Part shown: in pieces, positions 19,641 to 32,275 of the stretch | How the letters are laid out: each line of letters opens with the position of its first letter | How positions within the stretch are numbered: the first letter of the stretch is position 1 | Assembly (NCBI GenBank): GCA_905221605.1 | Contig: CAJNDS010000258.1 | Coordinates: 276,001 to 340,000, forward strand | Length of the DNA stretch: 64,000 nucleotides | From: Symbiodinium natans | Lineage: Eukaryota > Sar > Dinophyceae > Suessiales > Symbiodiniaceae | Direction: 5' to 3' | Position numbers and translations under genes: made by a program | The notes under the pieces: generated by a model | What the model was told of the DNA's origin: nothing | Database searches by the model: none | Seen by the model: the letters and a program-made list of their open reading frames with translations, nothing else

Positions 19641-20922
19641 TCACTTCATCGCCTTCATCGCCTGGGGCGCGAGGGGTTCTACTGATGTGGGCTTTCTTCA
19701 GGACATGCTGGAGATGACCTTTTGCCTCGAAGCTTACACAAAAACTCAACATGAGCAGAGCAGCTGCAACGGTTCAAGATGCGGTGACATTTCAAAGGTG
19801 GCAGTGAACGACCACAGAGACAAATGAGAGTTTGTGCACCGTCTAACTTGCAGAAACCACTTGCCTTCATGGCCTTCATTGCTTTCATCGCCTGCAATCG
19901 GAGTCTGTTCGGAGAGCGGAGCAAACTTCAACATCAACACAGCACGCAAACACATGCAGGTATCTAGCTGCGGCCGGGGGGTTGCTTCAAGACTGCTTCG
20001 AGACTTAAGGTCTTTCATCTTGGGATAGCTGCGGTTCTCGGCGACTACGTAGAGGGGAACCCACACATCTGCACAACGTGGCACTTAAAGGCCTTCATTG
20101 CTTTCATGGCCTTCATCGCTTTCATCGCCTGCTGCAGTCAAGTTAAGCCAGCAATGCACGAGTCAATGCAGGACCCCACCAGGCAGGGAAGGACACAACA
20201 TCTGCAACGCTTCCGCGTGACTCTTTGCAACACCCCGGCAAGCAGTCCGTTCAGCATGGATGTTCCGTGCCCTGTGGGCCTTCATTGCCTTCATGCTCTT
20301 CATCGCGGGGGCTTCCTCGTCGTCCGCCTTCTTCTTCATGGCCTGTAGCCAAGGCTTCGACAGATCGTAGATCTCAAATATCGCTCTCTCACCGCGAAGT
20401 TGTGTAGCCAAACTTGCTATGCGCCCACCTCGAAAGCTCGAAAACCTCCTTCAACCCCACGCCCTCCTGATGCAAGCCAAACTTGATGACGGAAATAAAA
20501 CAGGGTCGCCTGCCTTCATGGCTTTCATCGCCTTCATGGCCTGTCAGCAAGTCGAGGGGCACGTTTGAAGCGTGGCCGGCCACGGCAGAGGCCACTATTA
20601 TATCATCACACGAGCTTCACGCAATGGCGCTGGGAGAAAGCCGCTCGGTTTTCGGGGTTTGGGGCTGTTGAAGCGGCACCCTTGTAGAAATACATGCCCC
20701 CCACAATTCCGGCCTTCATGGCTTTCATAGCCTTCATGGCCTGCAAGCAACAACTTACGATGCCTCGGGGCCTCACAAAACTCATACCGCTGGCAGTAGG
20801 CGCTTTCGGGATTCAGGGTGCTGTAGACTGTAGACGAAGCCTGCCACTTGCACAGAAACAATGGCGGAGCGAAACAGTAGGCCGGTTGCCTTCATCGCCT
20901 TCATCGCCTTCATGGGAGCCAT
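19641..20922 (-). CDS. (AMK)n basic protein gene, copy 6
   Basis: Exons 20890-20922, 20714-20740, 20514-20540, 20280-20342, 20093-20128, 19865-19891 and 19641-19661; 77 residues. Two exon substitutions are silent: the acidic linker of exon 4 uses GAC GAC for GAT GAC, and exon 6 uses GCA for GCC. The second intron is shortened by loss of a segment including the CTTGAAGGCGGCAGCC block, making this the shortest unit. Confidence 0.7.
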
Positions 20923-21323
20923 GGCGAGTGCAGGAAGCGTTCGGAAGCACAAGGGAGGCGTGAGAGAACTCGAAGGGCTGCGGCAGCCGACTCTGTGATG
21001 CTTTGGCACTTCAAGCGAACTGTCCTGCCGCCTCGGGGAGAAGAATTCCCACAAAGCCCCAGAAAGAAAGAAACAAACCTTAAAATACACACGCTCCATT
21101 GCACGCACACACACACACAATCTCTCCACAGCACGACCCTCAAGCACGGCCTGCAGCCTCATCCATGCAACTGCAAGAAACTGCCGCGAGCATCCCACAA
21201 CGCATCACAACACCTCTGCGTAAACTTGGGTGTGGCTTTTCCTGTACAGAGGCCCTCCGGTGCGCTGGGAGCCCGGCCCTAGGGACCTGGCGGAACACCT
21301 TGAAACGCGTGGGCCAAAACTGC

Positions 21324-22753
21324 TCACTTCATCGCCTTCATCGCCTGGGGCGCGAGGGGTTCTACTGATGTGGGTTTTTCTTCAGGACATGTTGGAGATG
21401 ACCTTTTGCCTCGAAGCTTACACAAAAATTCAACATGAGCAGAGCAGCTGCAACGGGTCGAGAGATGCGGTGACATTTTAAAGGTGGCAGTGAACGACCA
21501 CAGAAACAAACGAGAGTTTGTGCACCTTCGGTCGTTGTTGCAGAAGTTCACAGCGTTTAACTTGCAGAAACCACTTGCCTTCATGGCCTTCATGGCTTTC
21601 ATCGCCTGCAATCGGAGTCTGTTCGGAGAGCGGAGCAAACTTCAACATCAACACAGCACGCAAACACATGCAGGTATCTTGCTGCGGCGGGGGGGTTGCT
21701 TCAAGACTGCTTCGAGATTTAAGGTCTTTCATCTTGGGATAGCTGCGGTTCTCTGCGACTAAGTAGACGGGATGCCATACATCTGCACAACGTGGCACTG
21801 AAAGGCCTTCATTGCTTTCATGGCCTTCATCGCTTTCATCGCCTGCTGCAGTCAAGTTAAGCCAGCAATGCACGAGTCAATGCAGGACCCCACCAGGCAG
21901 GGAAGGACACAACATCTGCAACGCTTCTGCGTGACTCTTTGCAACAACCCGGCAAGGAGTCCGTTCAGCATGGATGTTCCGTGCCCTGTGGGCCTTCATT
22001 GCCTTCATGCTCTTCATCGCGGGAGCTTCCTCGTCATCCGCCTTCTTCTTCATGGCCTCTAGCCACTGTAGCCAAGGCTTCGACAGATCGTAGATCTCAA
22101 AGATCGCTCTCTCACCACGAAACTGTGTAGCCAAACTTGCTATGCGCCCACCTCGAAAGCATGAAAACCTCCTTCAACACTCTGCCCTCCTGATGCAAGC
22201 CAAACTTGATGACGGAAATAAACCAGGGTCACGTGCCTTCATGGCTTTCATCGCCTTCATGGCCTGTCAGCATGTCGAGGGGCACGTTTGAAGCGTGGCC
22301 GGCCACGGCAGAGATCGGCAGAGGCTTCTGCTACATGCGACGGTTTCCGCGCTTGAAGGCGGCAGCCAAAGTATGATGGTGTGAGGATGTGTGAGGCCTC
22401 TCTCAGTACTTGCGAAACCGTGTCACTAAGATCATCACACGAGCTTCACGCAATGGCGCTGGGAGAAAGCCGCTGGTGTTTTCCGGGTTTGGGGCTTTTG
22501 AAGTGGCACCCTTGTACAAAGTACATGGCCCCCACAACTCCGGCCTTCATGGCTTTCATAGCCTTCATGGCCTGCAAGCAACAACTTACGATGCCTCGGG
22601 GCCTAACAAAACTCATACCGCTGGCAGTAGGCGCTTTCGGGATTCAGGGTGCTGTAGACTGTAGACGAAGCCGGCCACTTGCACAGAAACAATGGCGGAG
22701 CGAAACAGTAGGCCGGTTGCCTTCATCGCCTTCATCGCCTTCATGGGAGCCAT
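21324..22753 (-). CDS. (AMK)n basic protein gene, copy 7
   Basis: Exons 22721-22753, 22545-22571, 22237-22263, 21994-22056, 21807-21842, 21579-21605 and 21324-21344; 77 residues. The unit is close to copy 4 over the middle introns and the upstream spacer, which suggests multi-unit duplication or gene conversion. Confidence 0.7.
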
Positions 22754-23157
22754 GGCGAGTGCAGGAAGCGTTCGGAAGCACAAGGGAGGCGTGAGAGAAC
22801 TCGAAGGGCTGCGGCAGCCGACTCTGTGATGCTTTGGCACTTCAAGCGAACTGTCCTGCCGCCTCGGGGAGAAGAACTCCCACAAAGCCCCAGAAAGAAA
22901 GAAACAAGACTTGAAATATATATGTTCCATTGCACGCTCACACACACACACAATCTCTCCACAGCACGACCCTCAAGCACGGCCTGCAGCCTCATCCATG
23001 CAACTGCAAGAAACTGCCGCGAGCATCCCACAACGCATCACAACACCTATGCATAAACTTGGGTGTGGCTTTTTCCTGTACAGAGGCCCTCCGGTGCGCT
23101 GGGAGCCAGGCCCTAGGGACCTGGCGAAACACCTTGAAACGCGTGGGCCAAAACTGC

Positions 23158-24610
23158 TCACTTCATCGCCTTCATCGCCTGGGGCGCGAGGGGTTCTACT
23201 GATGTGGGCTTTCTTTCAGGACATGTTGGAGATGACCTGTTGCCTCGAAGCTTACAGAAAAATTCAACATGAGCAGAGCAGCTGCAACGGTTCAAGATGC
23301 GGTGACATTTTAAAGGTGGCAGTGAACGACCACAGAAACAAACGAGAGTTTGTGCACCTTCGGTCGTTGTTGCAGAAGTTCAGGCATGCACACAGCATTT
23401 AACTTGCAGAAACCACTTGCCTTCATGGCCTTCATGGCTTTCATCGCCTGCAATCGGAGTCTGTTCGGAGAGCGGAGCAAACTTCAACATCAACCAAGCA
23501 CGCAAACACATGCAGGTATCTTGCTGCGGCCGGGGGGTTGCTTCAAGACTGCTTCGAGATTTAAGGTCTTTCATCTTGGGATAGCTGCGGTTCTCGGCGA
23601 CTACGTAGAAGGGAACCCACACATCTGCACAACGTGGCACTTAAAGGCCTTCATTGCTTTCATGGCCTTCATCGCTTTCATCGCCTGCTGCAGTCAAGTT
23701 CCCCAGGCGATGGCCCCAAGCAAGCCAGCAATGCACGAACCAATGCAGGACCCAGCAAGGATGTGCCACCAGGCAGGGAAGGACACAACATCTGCAACGC
23801 TTCCGCGTGACTCTTTGCAACAACCCGGCAAGCAGTCCGTTCAGCATGGATGTTCCGTGCCCTGTGGGCCTTCATTGCCTTCATGCTCTTCATCGCGGGA
23901 GCTTCCTCGTCATCCGCCTTCTTCTTCATGGCCTCTAGCCACTGTAGCCAAGGCTTCGACAGATCGTAGATCTCAAAGATCGCTCTCTCACCACGAAACT
24001 GTGTAGCCAAACTTGCTATGCGCCCACCTCGAAAGCTCGAAAACCTCCTTCAACCCCATGCCCTCCTGATGCAAGCCAAACTTGATGACGGAAACAAAAC
24101 AGGGTCGCCTGCCTTCATGGCTTTCATCGCCTTCATGGCCTGTCAGCAAGTCGAGGGGCACGTTTGAAGCGTGGCCGGCCACGGCAGAGATCGGCAGAGG
24201 CTTCTGCTACATGCGACGGTTTCCGCGCTTGAAGGCGGCAGCCAAAGTATGATGGTGTGAGGATGTGTGAGGCCTCTCTCAGTACTTGCGAAACCGTGTC
24301 ACTAAGATCATCACACGAGCTTCACGCAATGGCGCTGGGAGAAAGCCGCTGGTGTTTTCCGGGTTTGAGGCTTTTAAAGTACATGCCCCCAGCACAATTC
24401 CGGCCTTCATGGCTTTCATAGCCTTCATGGCCTGCAAGCAATAACTTACGATGCCTCGGGGCCTAACAAAACTCATACCGCTGGCAGTAGGCGCTTTCGG
24501 GATTCAGGGTGCTGTCTGTAGACGAAACCTGCCACTTGCACAGAAACAATGGCGGAGCGAAACAGTAGGCCGGTTGCCTTCATCGCCTTCATCGCCTTCA
24601 TGGGAGCCAT
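23158..24610 (-). CDS. (AMK)n basic protein gene, copy 8
   Basis: Exons 24578-24610, 24405-24431, 24113-24139, 23870-23932, 23649-23684, 23421-23447 and 23158-23178; 77 residues. The acceptor of exon 2 reads TTATTGCTTGCAG, a one-base change from most copies. The region just upstream of exon 2 lacks the TAGACTG direct duplication seen elsewhere. Confidence 0.7.
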
Positions 24611-25012
24611 GGCGAGTGCAGGAAGCGTTCGGAAGCACAAGGGAGGCGTGAGAGAACTCGAAGGGCTGCGGCAGCCGACTCTGTGATGCTTTGGCACTTC
24701 AAGCGAACTGTCCTGCCGCCTCGGGGAGAAGAATTCCCACAAAGCCCCAGAAAGAAAGAAACAAAACTTAAAATATATACGTTCCATTGCACGCACACAC
24801 ACACACAATCTCTCCACAGCACGACCCTCAAGCACGTCCTGCAGCCTCATCCATGCAACTGCAAGAAACTGCCGCGAGCATCCCACAACGCATCACAACA
24901 CCTATGCGTAAACTTGGGTGTGGCTTTTTCCTGTACAGAGGCCCTACGGTGCACTGGGAGCCAGGCCCTAGGGACCTGGCGAAACACCTTGAAACGCGTG
25001 GGCCAAAACTGC

Positions 25013-26427
25013 TCACTTCATCGCCTTCATCGCCTGGGGCGCGAGGGGTTCTACTGATGTGGGGCTTTCTTCAGGACATGTTGGAGATGACCTGCTGCCT
25101 CGAAGCTTAAGCAAAACTCAACATGAGCAGAGCAGCTGCAACAGTTCAAGATGCGGTGACATTTTAAAGGTGGCAGTGAACGACCACAGAAACAAACGAG
25201 AGTTTGTGCACCTTCAGTCCTTGTTGCAGAAGTTCACAGCGTTTAACTTGCAGAAACCACTTGCCTTCATGGCCTTCATGGCTTTCATCGCCTGCAATCG
25301 GAGTCTGTTCGGAGAGCGGAGCAAACTTCCGACATCAACAGAGCACGCAAACACATGCAGGTATCTTGCTGCGGCCGGGGGGTTGCTTCAAGACTGCTTC
25401 GAGATTCAAGGTCCTTCATCTTGGGATAGCTGCGGCTCTCGGCGACTACATAGAAGGGACGCCATACATGTGCACAACGTGGCACTTAAAGGCCTTCATT
25501 GCTTTCATGGCCTTCATCGCTTTCATCGCCTGCTGCAGATGCACGAATCAATGCAGGACCCACCAAGGATGTGCCACCAGGCAGGGAAGGACACAACATC
25601 TGCAACGCTTCCGCGTGACTCTTCGCAACAACCCGGCAAGCAGTCCGTTCAGCATGGATGATCCGTGCCCTGTGGGCCTTCATTGCCTTCATGCTCTTCA
25701 TCGCGGGGGCTTCCTCGTCATCCGCCTTCTTCTTCATGGCCTCTAGCCAAGGCTTCGACAGATCGTAGATCTCAAAGATCGCTCTCTCACCACGAAACTG
25801 TGTAGCCAAACTTGCTATGCGCCCACCTCGAAAGCTTGAAAACCTCCTTCAACGCCATGCCCTCCTGATGCAAACCAAACTTGATGACGGAAATAAAACA
25901 GGGTCGCGTGCCTTCATGGCTTTCATGGCTTTCATCGCCTTCATGGCCTGTCAGCAAGTCGAGGGGCACGTTTGAAGCGTGGCCGGCCACGGCACAGGCT
26001 TCTGCTACATGCGACGGTTTCCGCGCTTGAAGGCGGCAGCCACAGTATGATGGTGTGAGGATGTGTGAGGCCTCTCTCAGTATGTGCGAAACCGTGTCAC
26101 TAAGATTATCACACGAGCTTCACGCAATGGCGCTGGGAGAAAGCCGCTGGTGTTTTCCGGGTTTGGGGCTGTTGAAGCGGCACCCTTGTACAAAGTACAT
26201 GCCCCCACCACAATTCCGGCCTTCATGGCTTTCATAGCCTTCATGGCCTGCAAGCAATAACTTACGATGCCGGGGCCTAACAAAACTCATACCGCTGGCA
26301 GTAGGCGCTTTCGGGATTCAGGGTGCTGTAGACTGTAGACGAAGCCTGCCACTTGCACAGAAACAATGGCGGAGCGCAACAGTAGGCCGGTTGCCTTCAT
26401 CGCCTTCATCGCCTTCATGGGAGCCAT
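25013..26427 (-). CDS. (AMK)n basic protein gene, copy 9
   Basis: Exons 26395-26427, 26221-26247, 25912-25947, 25678-25740, 25494-25529, 25265-25291 and 25013-25033. Exon 3 is 36 nt, one Ala-Met-Lys triplet longer than in copies 1-8, so the product has 80 residues. The fourth intron is the short form, lacking about 35 bp. Confidence 0.7.
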
Positions 26428-26830
26428 GGCGAGTGCAGGAAGCGTTCGGAAGCACAAGGGAGGCGTGAGAGAACTCGAAGGGCTGCGGCAGCCGACTCTG
26501 TGATGCTTGGCACTTCAAGCGAACTGTCCTGCCGCCTCGGGGAGAAGAACTCCCACAAAGCCCCAGAAAGAAAGAAACACAACTTGAAATATGTACGTTC
26601 CATTGCATGCACACACACACACACAATCTCTCCACAGCACGACCCTCAAGCACGGCCTGCAGCCTCATCCATGCAACTGCAAGAAACTGCCGCGAGCATC
26701 CCACAACGCATCACAACACCTATGCATAAACTTGGGTGTGGCTTTTTCCTGTACAGAGGCCCTCCGGTGCGCTGGGAGCCAGGCCCTAGGGACCTGGCGA
26801 AACACCTTGAAACGCGTGGGCCAAAACTGC

Positions 26831-28258
26831 TCACTTCATCGCCTTCATCGCCTGGGGCGCGAGGGGTTCTACTGATGTGGGCTTTCTTCAGGACATGTTG
26901 GAGATGACCTGCTGCCTCGAAGCTTAAACAAAAATTCAACATGAGCAGAGCAGCTGCAACGGTTCAAGATGCGGTGACATTTTAAAGGTGGCAGTGAACG
27001 ACCACAGAAACAAATGAGAGTTTGTGCACCTTCAGTCCTTGTTGCAGAAGTTCAGGCATGCACACAGCATTTAACTTGCAGAAACCACTTGCCTTCATGG
27101 CCTTCATGGCTTTCATCGCCTGCAATCGGAGTCTGTTCGGAGAGCGGAGCAAACTTCAACATCAACAGAGCACGCAAACACATGCAGGTATCTAGCTGCG
27201 GGCGGGGGGTTGCTTCAAGACTGCATCCTGGGATAGCTGCGGTTCTCGGCGACTACGTAGCAGGGACCCCACACATCTGCACAACGTGGCACTTAAAGGC
27301 CTTCATTGCTTTCATGGCCTTCATCGCTTTCATCGCCTGGTGCAGCCAAGTTCCCCAGGCGATGGCCCCAAGCAAGCCAGCAATGCACGAATCAATGCAG
27401 GACCCACCAAGGATGTGCCACCAGGCAGGGAAGGAGACAACATCTGAGACGCTCCCGCGTGACTCTTTGCAACAACCCGGCAAGCAGTCCGTTCAGCATG
27501 GATGTTCCGTGCCCTGTGGGCCTTCATTGCCTTCATGCTCTTCATCGCGGGGGCTTCCTCGTCATCCGCCTTCTTCTTCATGGCCTCTTGCCAGTGTAGC
27601 CAAGGCTTCGACAGATCGTAGATCTCAAAGATCGCTCTCTCACCACGAAACTGCGTAGCCAAACTTGCTATGCGCCCACCTCGAAAGCTTGAAAACCTCC
27701 TTCAACCCCATGCCCTCCTGATGCAAGCCAAACTTGATGACGGAAATAAACCAGGGTCGCGTGCCTTCATGGCTTTCATGGCTTTCATCGCCTTCATGGC
27801 CTGTCAGCAAGTCGAGGGGCACGTTTGAAGCGTGGCCGGCCACGGCAGAGGCTTCTATGATATGCGACGGTTTTCCGCGCTTGAAGGCGGCAGCCATAAT
27901 ATGATGGTGCGAGACCTCTCTCAGTATGTGCGAAACCATGTCACTAAGATCATCACACGAGCTTCACGCAATGGCGTTGGGAGAAAGCCGCTGGTGTTTT
28001 CCGGGTTTGGGGCTGTTGAAGCGGCACCCTTGTACAAAGTACATGCCCCCCCCGCATTTCCGGCCTTCATGGCTTTCATAGCCTTCATGGCCTGCAAGCA
28101 ACAACTTACGATGCCTCGGGGCCTAACAAAACTCATACCGCTGGCAGTAGGCGCTTTCGGGATTCGTAGACGAAGCCTGCCACTTGCACAGAAACAATGG
28201 CGGAGCGAAACAGTAGGCCGGTTGCCTTCATGGCCTTCATCGCCTTCATGGGAGCCAT
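26831..28258 (-). CDS. (AMK)n basic protein gene, copy 10
   Basis: Exons 28226-28258, 28065-28091, 27765-27800, 27522-27584, 27301-27336, 27093-27119 and 26831-26851; 80 residues with the 36-nt exon 3. Exon 1 carries a silent GCG to GCC change. Acceptors of exons 4 and 5 differ slightly (GGCAAGAG, TGCACCAG) but keep the terminal AG. Confidence 0.7.
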
Positions 28259-28660
28259 GGCGAGTGCAGGAAGCGTTCGGAAGCACAAGGGAGGCGTGAG
28301 AGAACTCGAAGGGCTGCGGCAGCCGACTCTGTGATGCTTTGGCACTTCAAGCGAACTGTCCTGCCGCCTCGGGGAGAAGAATTCCCACAAAGCCCCAGAA
28401 AGAAAGAAACAAGACTTGAAATATATACGTTCCAGTGCACGCATACACACACACAATCTCTCCACAGCACGACCCTCAAGCACGGCCTGCAGCCTCATCC
28501 ATGCAACTGCAAGAAACTGCCGCGAGCATCCCACAACGCATCACAACACCTATGCATAAACTTGGGTGTGGCTTTTTCCTGTACAGAGGCCCTCCGGTGC
28601 GCTGGGAGCCAGGCCCTAGGGACCTGGCGAAACACCTTGAAACGCGTGGGCCAAAACTGC

Positions 28661-30084
28661 TCACTTCATCGCCTTCATCGCCTGGGGCGCGAGGGGTTCT
28701 ACTGATGTGGGCTTTCTTCAGGACATGTTGGAGATGACCTGCTGCCTCGAAGCTTAAACAAAAATTCAACATGAGCAGAGCAGCTGCAACGGTTCAAGAT
28801 GCGGTGACATTTTAAAGGCGGCAGTGAACGACCACAGAAACAAATGAGAGTTTGTGCACCTTCAGTCCTTGTTGCAGAAGTTCAGGCATGCACACAGCGT
28901 TTAACTTGCAGAAACCACTTGCCTTCATGGCCTTCATGGCTTTCATCGCCTGCAATCGGAGTCTGTTCGGAGAGCGGAGCAAACTTCAGACATCAACAGA
29001 GCACACAAACACATGCAGGTATCTTGCTGCGGCCGGGGAGTAGCTTCAAGACTGCTTCGAGATTTAGGGTCTTTCATCCTGGGATAGCTCGGTTCTCGGC
29101 GACTACGTAGCAGGGACCCCACACATCTGCACAACGTGGCACTTAAAGGCCTTCATTGCTTTCATGGCCTTCATCGCTTTCATCGCCTGCTGCAGATGCA
29201 CGAATCAATGCAGGACCCACCAAGGATGTGCCACCAGGCAGGGAAGGACACAACATCTGCAACGCTTCCGCGTGACTCTTTGCAACACCCCGGCAAGCAG
29301 GCCGTTCAGCGTGGATGTTCCGTGCCCTGTGGGCCTTCATTGCCTTCATGCTCTTCATCGCGGGGGCTTCCTCGTCATCCGCCTTCTTCTTCATGGCCTC
29401 TAGCCACTGTAGCCAAGGCTTCGACAGATCGTAGATCTCAAAGATCGCTCTCTCACCACGAAACTGTGTAGCCAAACTTGCTATGCGCCCACCTCGAAAG
29501 CTTGAAAACCTCCTTCAACCCCATGGCCCCATGCCCTCCTGATGCAAGCCAAACTTGATGACGGAAATAAACCAGGGTCGCGTGCCTTCATGGCTTTCAT
29601 GGCTTTCATCGCCTTCATGGCCTGTCAGCAAGTCGAGGGGCACGTTTGAAGCGTGGCCGGCCACGGCAGAGGCTTCTGCTACATGCGACGGTTTCCGCGC
29701 TTGAAGGCGGCAGCCAAAGTATGATGGTGTGAGGATGTGTGAGGCCTCTCTCAGTACTTGCGAAACCATGTCACTAAGATCATCACACGAGCTTCACGCA
29801 ATGGCGCTGGGAGAAAGCCGCTGGTGTTTTCGGGGTTTGGGGCTTTTAAAGTACATGCCCCCCCGCATTTCCGGCCTTCATGGCTTTCATAGCCTTCATG
29901 GCCTGCAAGCAACAACTTACGATGCCTCGGGGCCTAACAAAACTCATACCGCTGGCAGTAGGCGCTTTCGGGATTCAGGGTGCTGTAGACTGTAGACGAA
30001 GCCTGCCACTTGCACAGAAACAATGGCGGAGCGAAACAGTAGGCCGGTTGCCTTCATCGCCTTCATCGCCTTCATGGGAGCCAT
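28661..30084 (-). CDS. (AMK)n basic protein gene, copy 11
   Basis: Exons 30052-30084, 29876-29902, 29586-29621, 29335-29397, 29151-29186, 28923-28949 and 28661-28681; 80 residues. It carries the short fourth intron. A CCATGGCC duplication near 29520 is shared with copies 12 and 13 only, marking a right-end subgroup. Confidence 0.7.
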
Positions 30085-30486
30085 GGCGAGTGCAGGAAGC
30101 GTTCGGAAGCACAAGGGAGGCGTGAGAGAACTCGAAGGGCTGCGGCAGCCGACTCTGTGATGCTTTGGCACTTCAAGCGAACTGTCCTGCCGCCTCGGGG
30201 AGAAGAATTCCCACAAAGCCCCAGAAAGAAAGAAACACAACTTGAAATATATACGTTCCATTGCACACACACACACACAATCTCTCCACAGCACGACCCT
30301 CAAGCACGGCCTGCAGCCTCATCCATGCAACTGCAAGAAACTGCCGCGAGCATCCCACAACGCATCACAACACCTATGCATAAACTTGGGTGTGGCTTTT
30401 TCCTGTACAGAGGCCCTCCGGTGCGCTGGGAGCCAGGCCCTAGGGACCTGGCGAAACACCTTGAAACGTGTGGGGGCCAAAACTGC

Positions 30487-31872
30487 TCACTTCATCGCCT
30501 TCATCGCCTGGGGCGCGAGGGGTTCTACTGATGTGGGCTTTCTTCAGGACATGTTGGAGATGACCTGCTGCTTCGAAGCTTAAACGGACTTTCGACATGA
30601 GCAGAGCAGCTGCCACGGGTCGAGAGATGCGGTGACATTTTAAAGGTGGCAGTGAACGACCACAGAAACAAATGAGAGTTTGTGCACCGTCTAACTTGCA
30701 GAAACCACTTGCCTTCATGGCCTTCATGGCTTTCATCGCCTGCAATCGGAGTCTGTTCAGAGAGCGGAGCAAACTTCAACATCAACACAGCACGCAAACA
30801 CATGCAGGTATCTAGCTGCGGCCGGGGGGTTGCTTCAAGACTGCTTCGAGATTTAAGGTCCTTCATCTTGGGATAGCTGCGGTTCTCGGCGACTACGTAG
30901 CAGGGAACCCCACACATCTGCACAACGTGGCACTTAAAGGCCTTCATTGCTTTCATGGCCTTCATCGCTTTCATCGCCTGCTGCAGATGCACGAATCAAT
31001 GCAGGACCCACCAAGGATGTGCCACCAGGCAGGGAAGGACACAACATCTGAAACGCTTCCGCGTGACTCTTTGCAACAACCCGGCAAGCAGTGCAGCATG
31101 GATGTTCCGTGCCCTGTGGGCCTTCATTGCCTTCATGCTCTTCATCGCGGGGGCTTCCTCGTCATCCGCCTTCTTCTTCATGGCCTCTAGCCACTGTAGC
31201 CAAGGCTTCGACAGATCGTAGATCTCAAAGATCGCTCTCTCACCACGAAACTGTGTAGCCAAACTTGCTATGCGCCCACCTCGAAAGCTCGAAAACCTCC
31301 TTCAACCCCATGGCCCCATGCCCTCCTGATGCAAGCCAAACTTGATGACGGAAAGAAACCAGGGTCGCGTGCCTTCATGGCTTTCATGGCTTTCATCGCC
31401 TTCATGGCCTGTCAGCAAGTCGAGGGGCACGTTTGAAGCGTGGCCGGCCACGGCAGAGGCTTCTGCTACATGCGACGGTTTCCGCGCTTGAAGGCGGCAG
31501 CCAAAGTATGATGGTGTGAGGATGTGTGAGGCCTCTCTCAGTACTTGCGAAACCGTGTCACTAAGATCATCACACGAGCTTCATGCAACGACGCCGGGAG
31601 AAAGCCGCTCGGTGTCTTCGGGGTTTGGGGCTTTTAAAGTACGTGCCCCCCCGCATTTCCTGCCTTCATGGCTTTCATAGCCTTCATGGCCTGCAAGCAA
31701 CAACTTACGATGCCTCGGGGCCTAACAAAACTCATACCGCTGGCAGTAGGCGCTTTCGGGATTCAGGGTGCTGTAGACTGTAGACGAAGCCTGCCACTTG
31801 CACAGAAACAACGGCGGAGCGAAACAGTAGGCCGGTTGCCTTCATCGCCTTCATCGCCTTCATGGGAGCCAT
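30487..31872 (-). CDS. (AMK)n basic protein gene, copy 12
   Basis: Exons 31840-31872, 31664-31690, 31373-31408, 31122-31184, 30942-30977, 30713-30739 and 30487-30507; 80 residues. Two extra bases in the 3' UTR move the inverted repeat to 35 nt from the stop. The 5' UTR lacks a few bases next to the ATG (GAGTAAGCG instead of GAGTGCAGGAAGCG). Confidence 0.7.
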
Positions 31873-32275
31873 GGCGAGTAAGCGTTCGGAAGCACAAGGG
31901 AGGCGTGAGAGAACTCGAAGGGCTGCGGCAGCCGACTCTGTGATGCTTTGGCACTTCAAGCGAACTGTCCTGCCGCCTCGGGGAGAAGAATTCCCACAAA
32001 GCCCCAGAAAGAAAGAAACAAAACTTGAAATATATACGTTCCATTGCACGCACACACACACACACACAATCTCTCCACAGCACGACCCTCAAGCACGGCC
32101 TGCAGCCTCATCCATGCAACTGCAAGAAACTGCCGCGAGCATCCCACAACGCATCACAACACCTATGCATAAACTTGGGTGTGGCTTTTTCCTGTACAGA
32201 GGCCCTCCGGTGCGCTGGGAGCCAGGCCCTAGGGACCTGGCGAAACACCTTGAAACTTGTGGGGGCCAAAACTGC

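Noticed and set aside
3833-28534. Long minus-strand frames such as those starting MGCSRQFLAVAW in most units
   Set aside because: They run through spacer and (CA)n tract into exon 1 and intron 1. Length changes with CA number, and subfamily B does not keep them. The AMK part is explained by the spliced model.
2768-31221. Recurring plus-strand frames of 80-280 residues with FMAFIAFMA-like hydrophobic stretches in the array
   Set aside because: They are the reverse complement of the AMK islands. They cross the proposed introns, differ between subfamilies outside the islands, and have no conserved start or stop.
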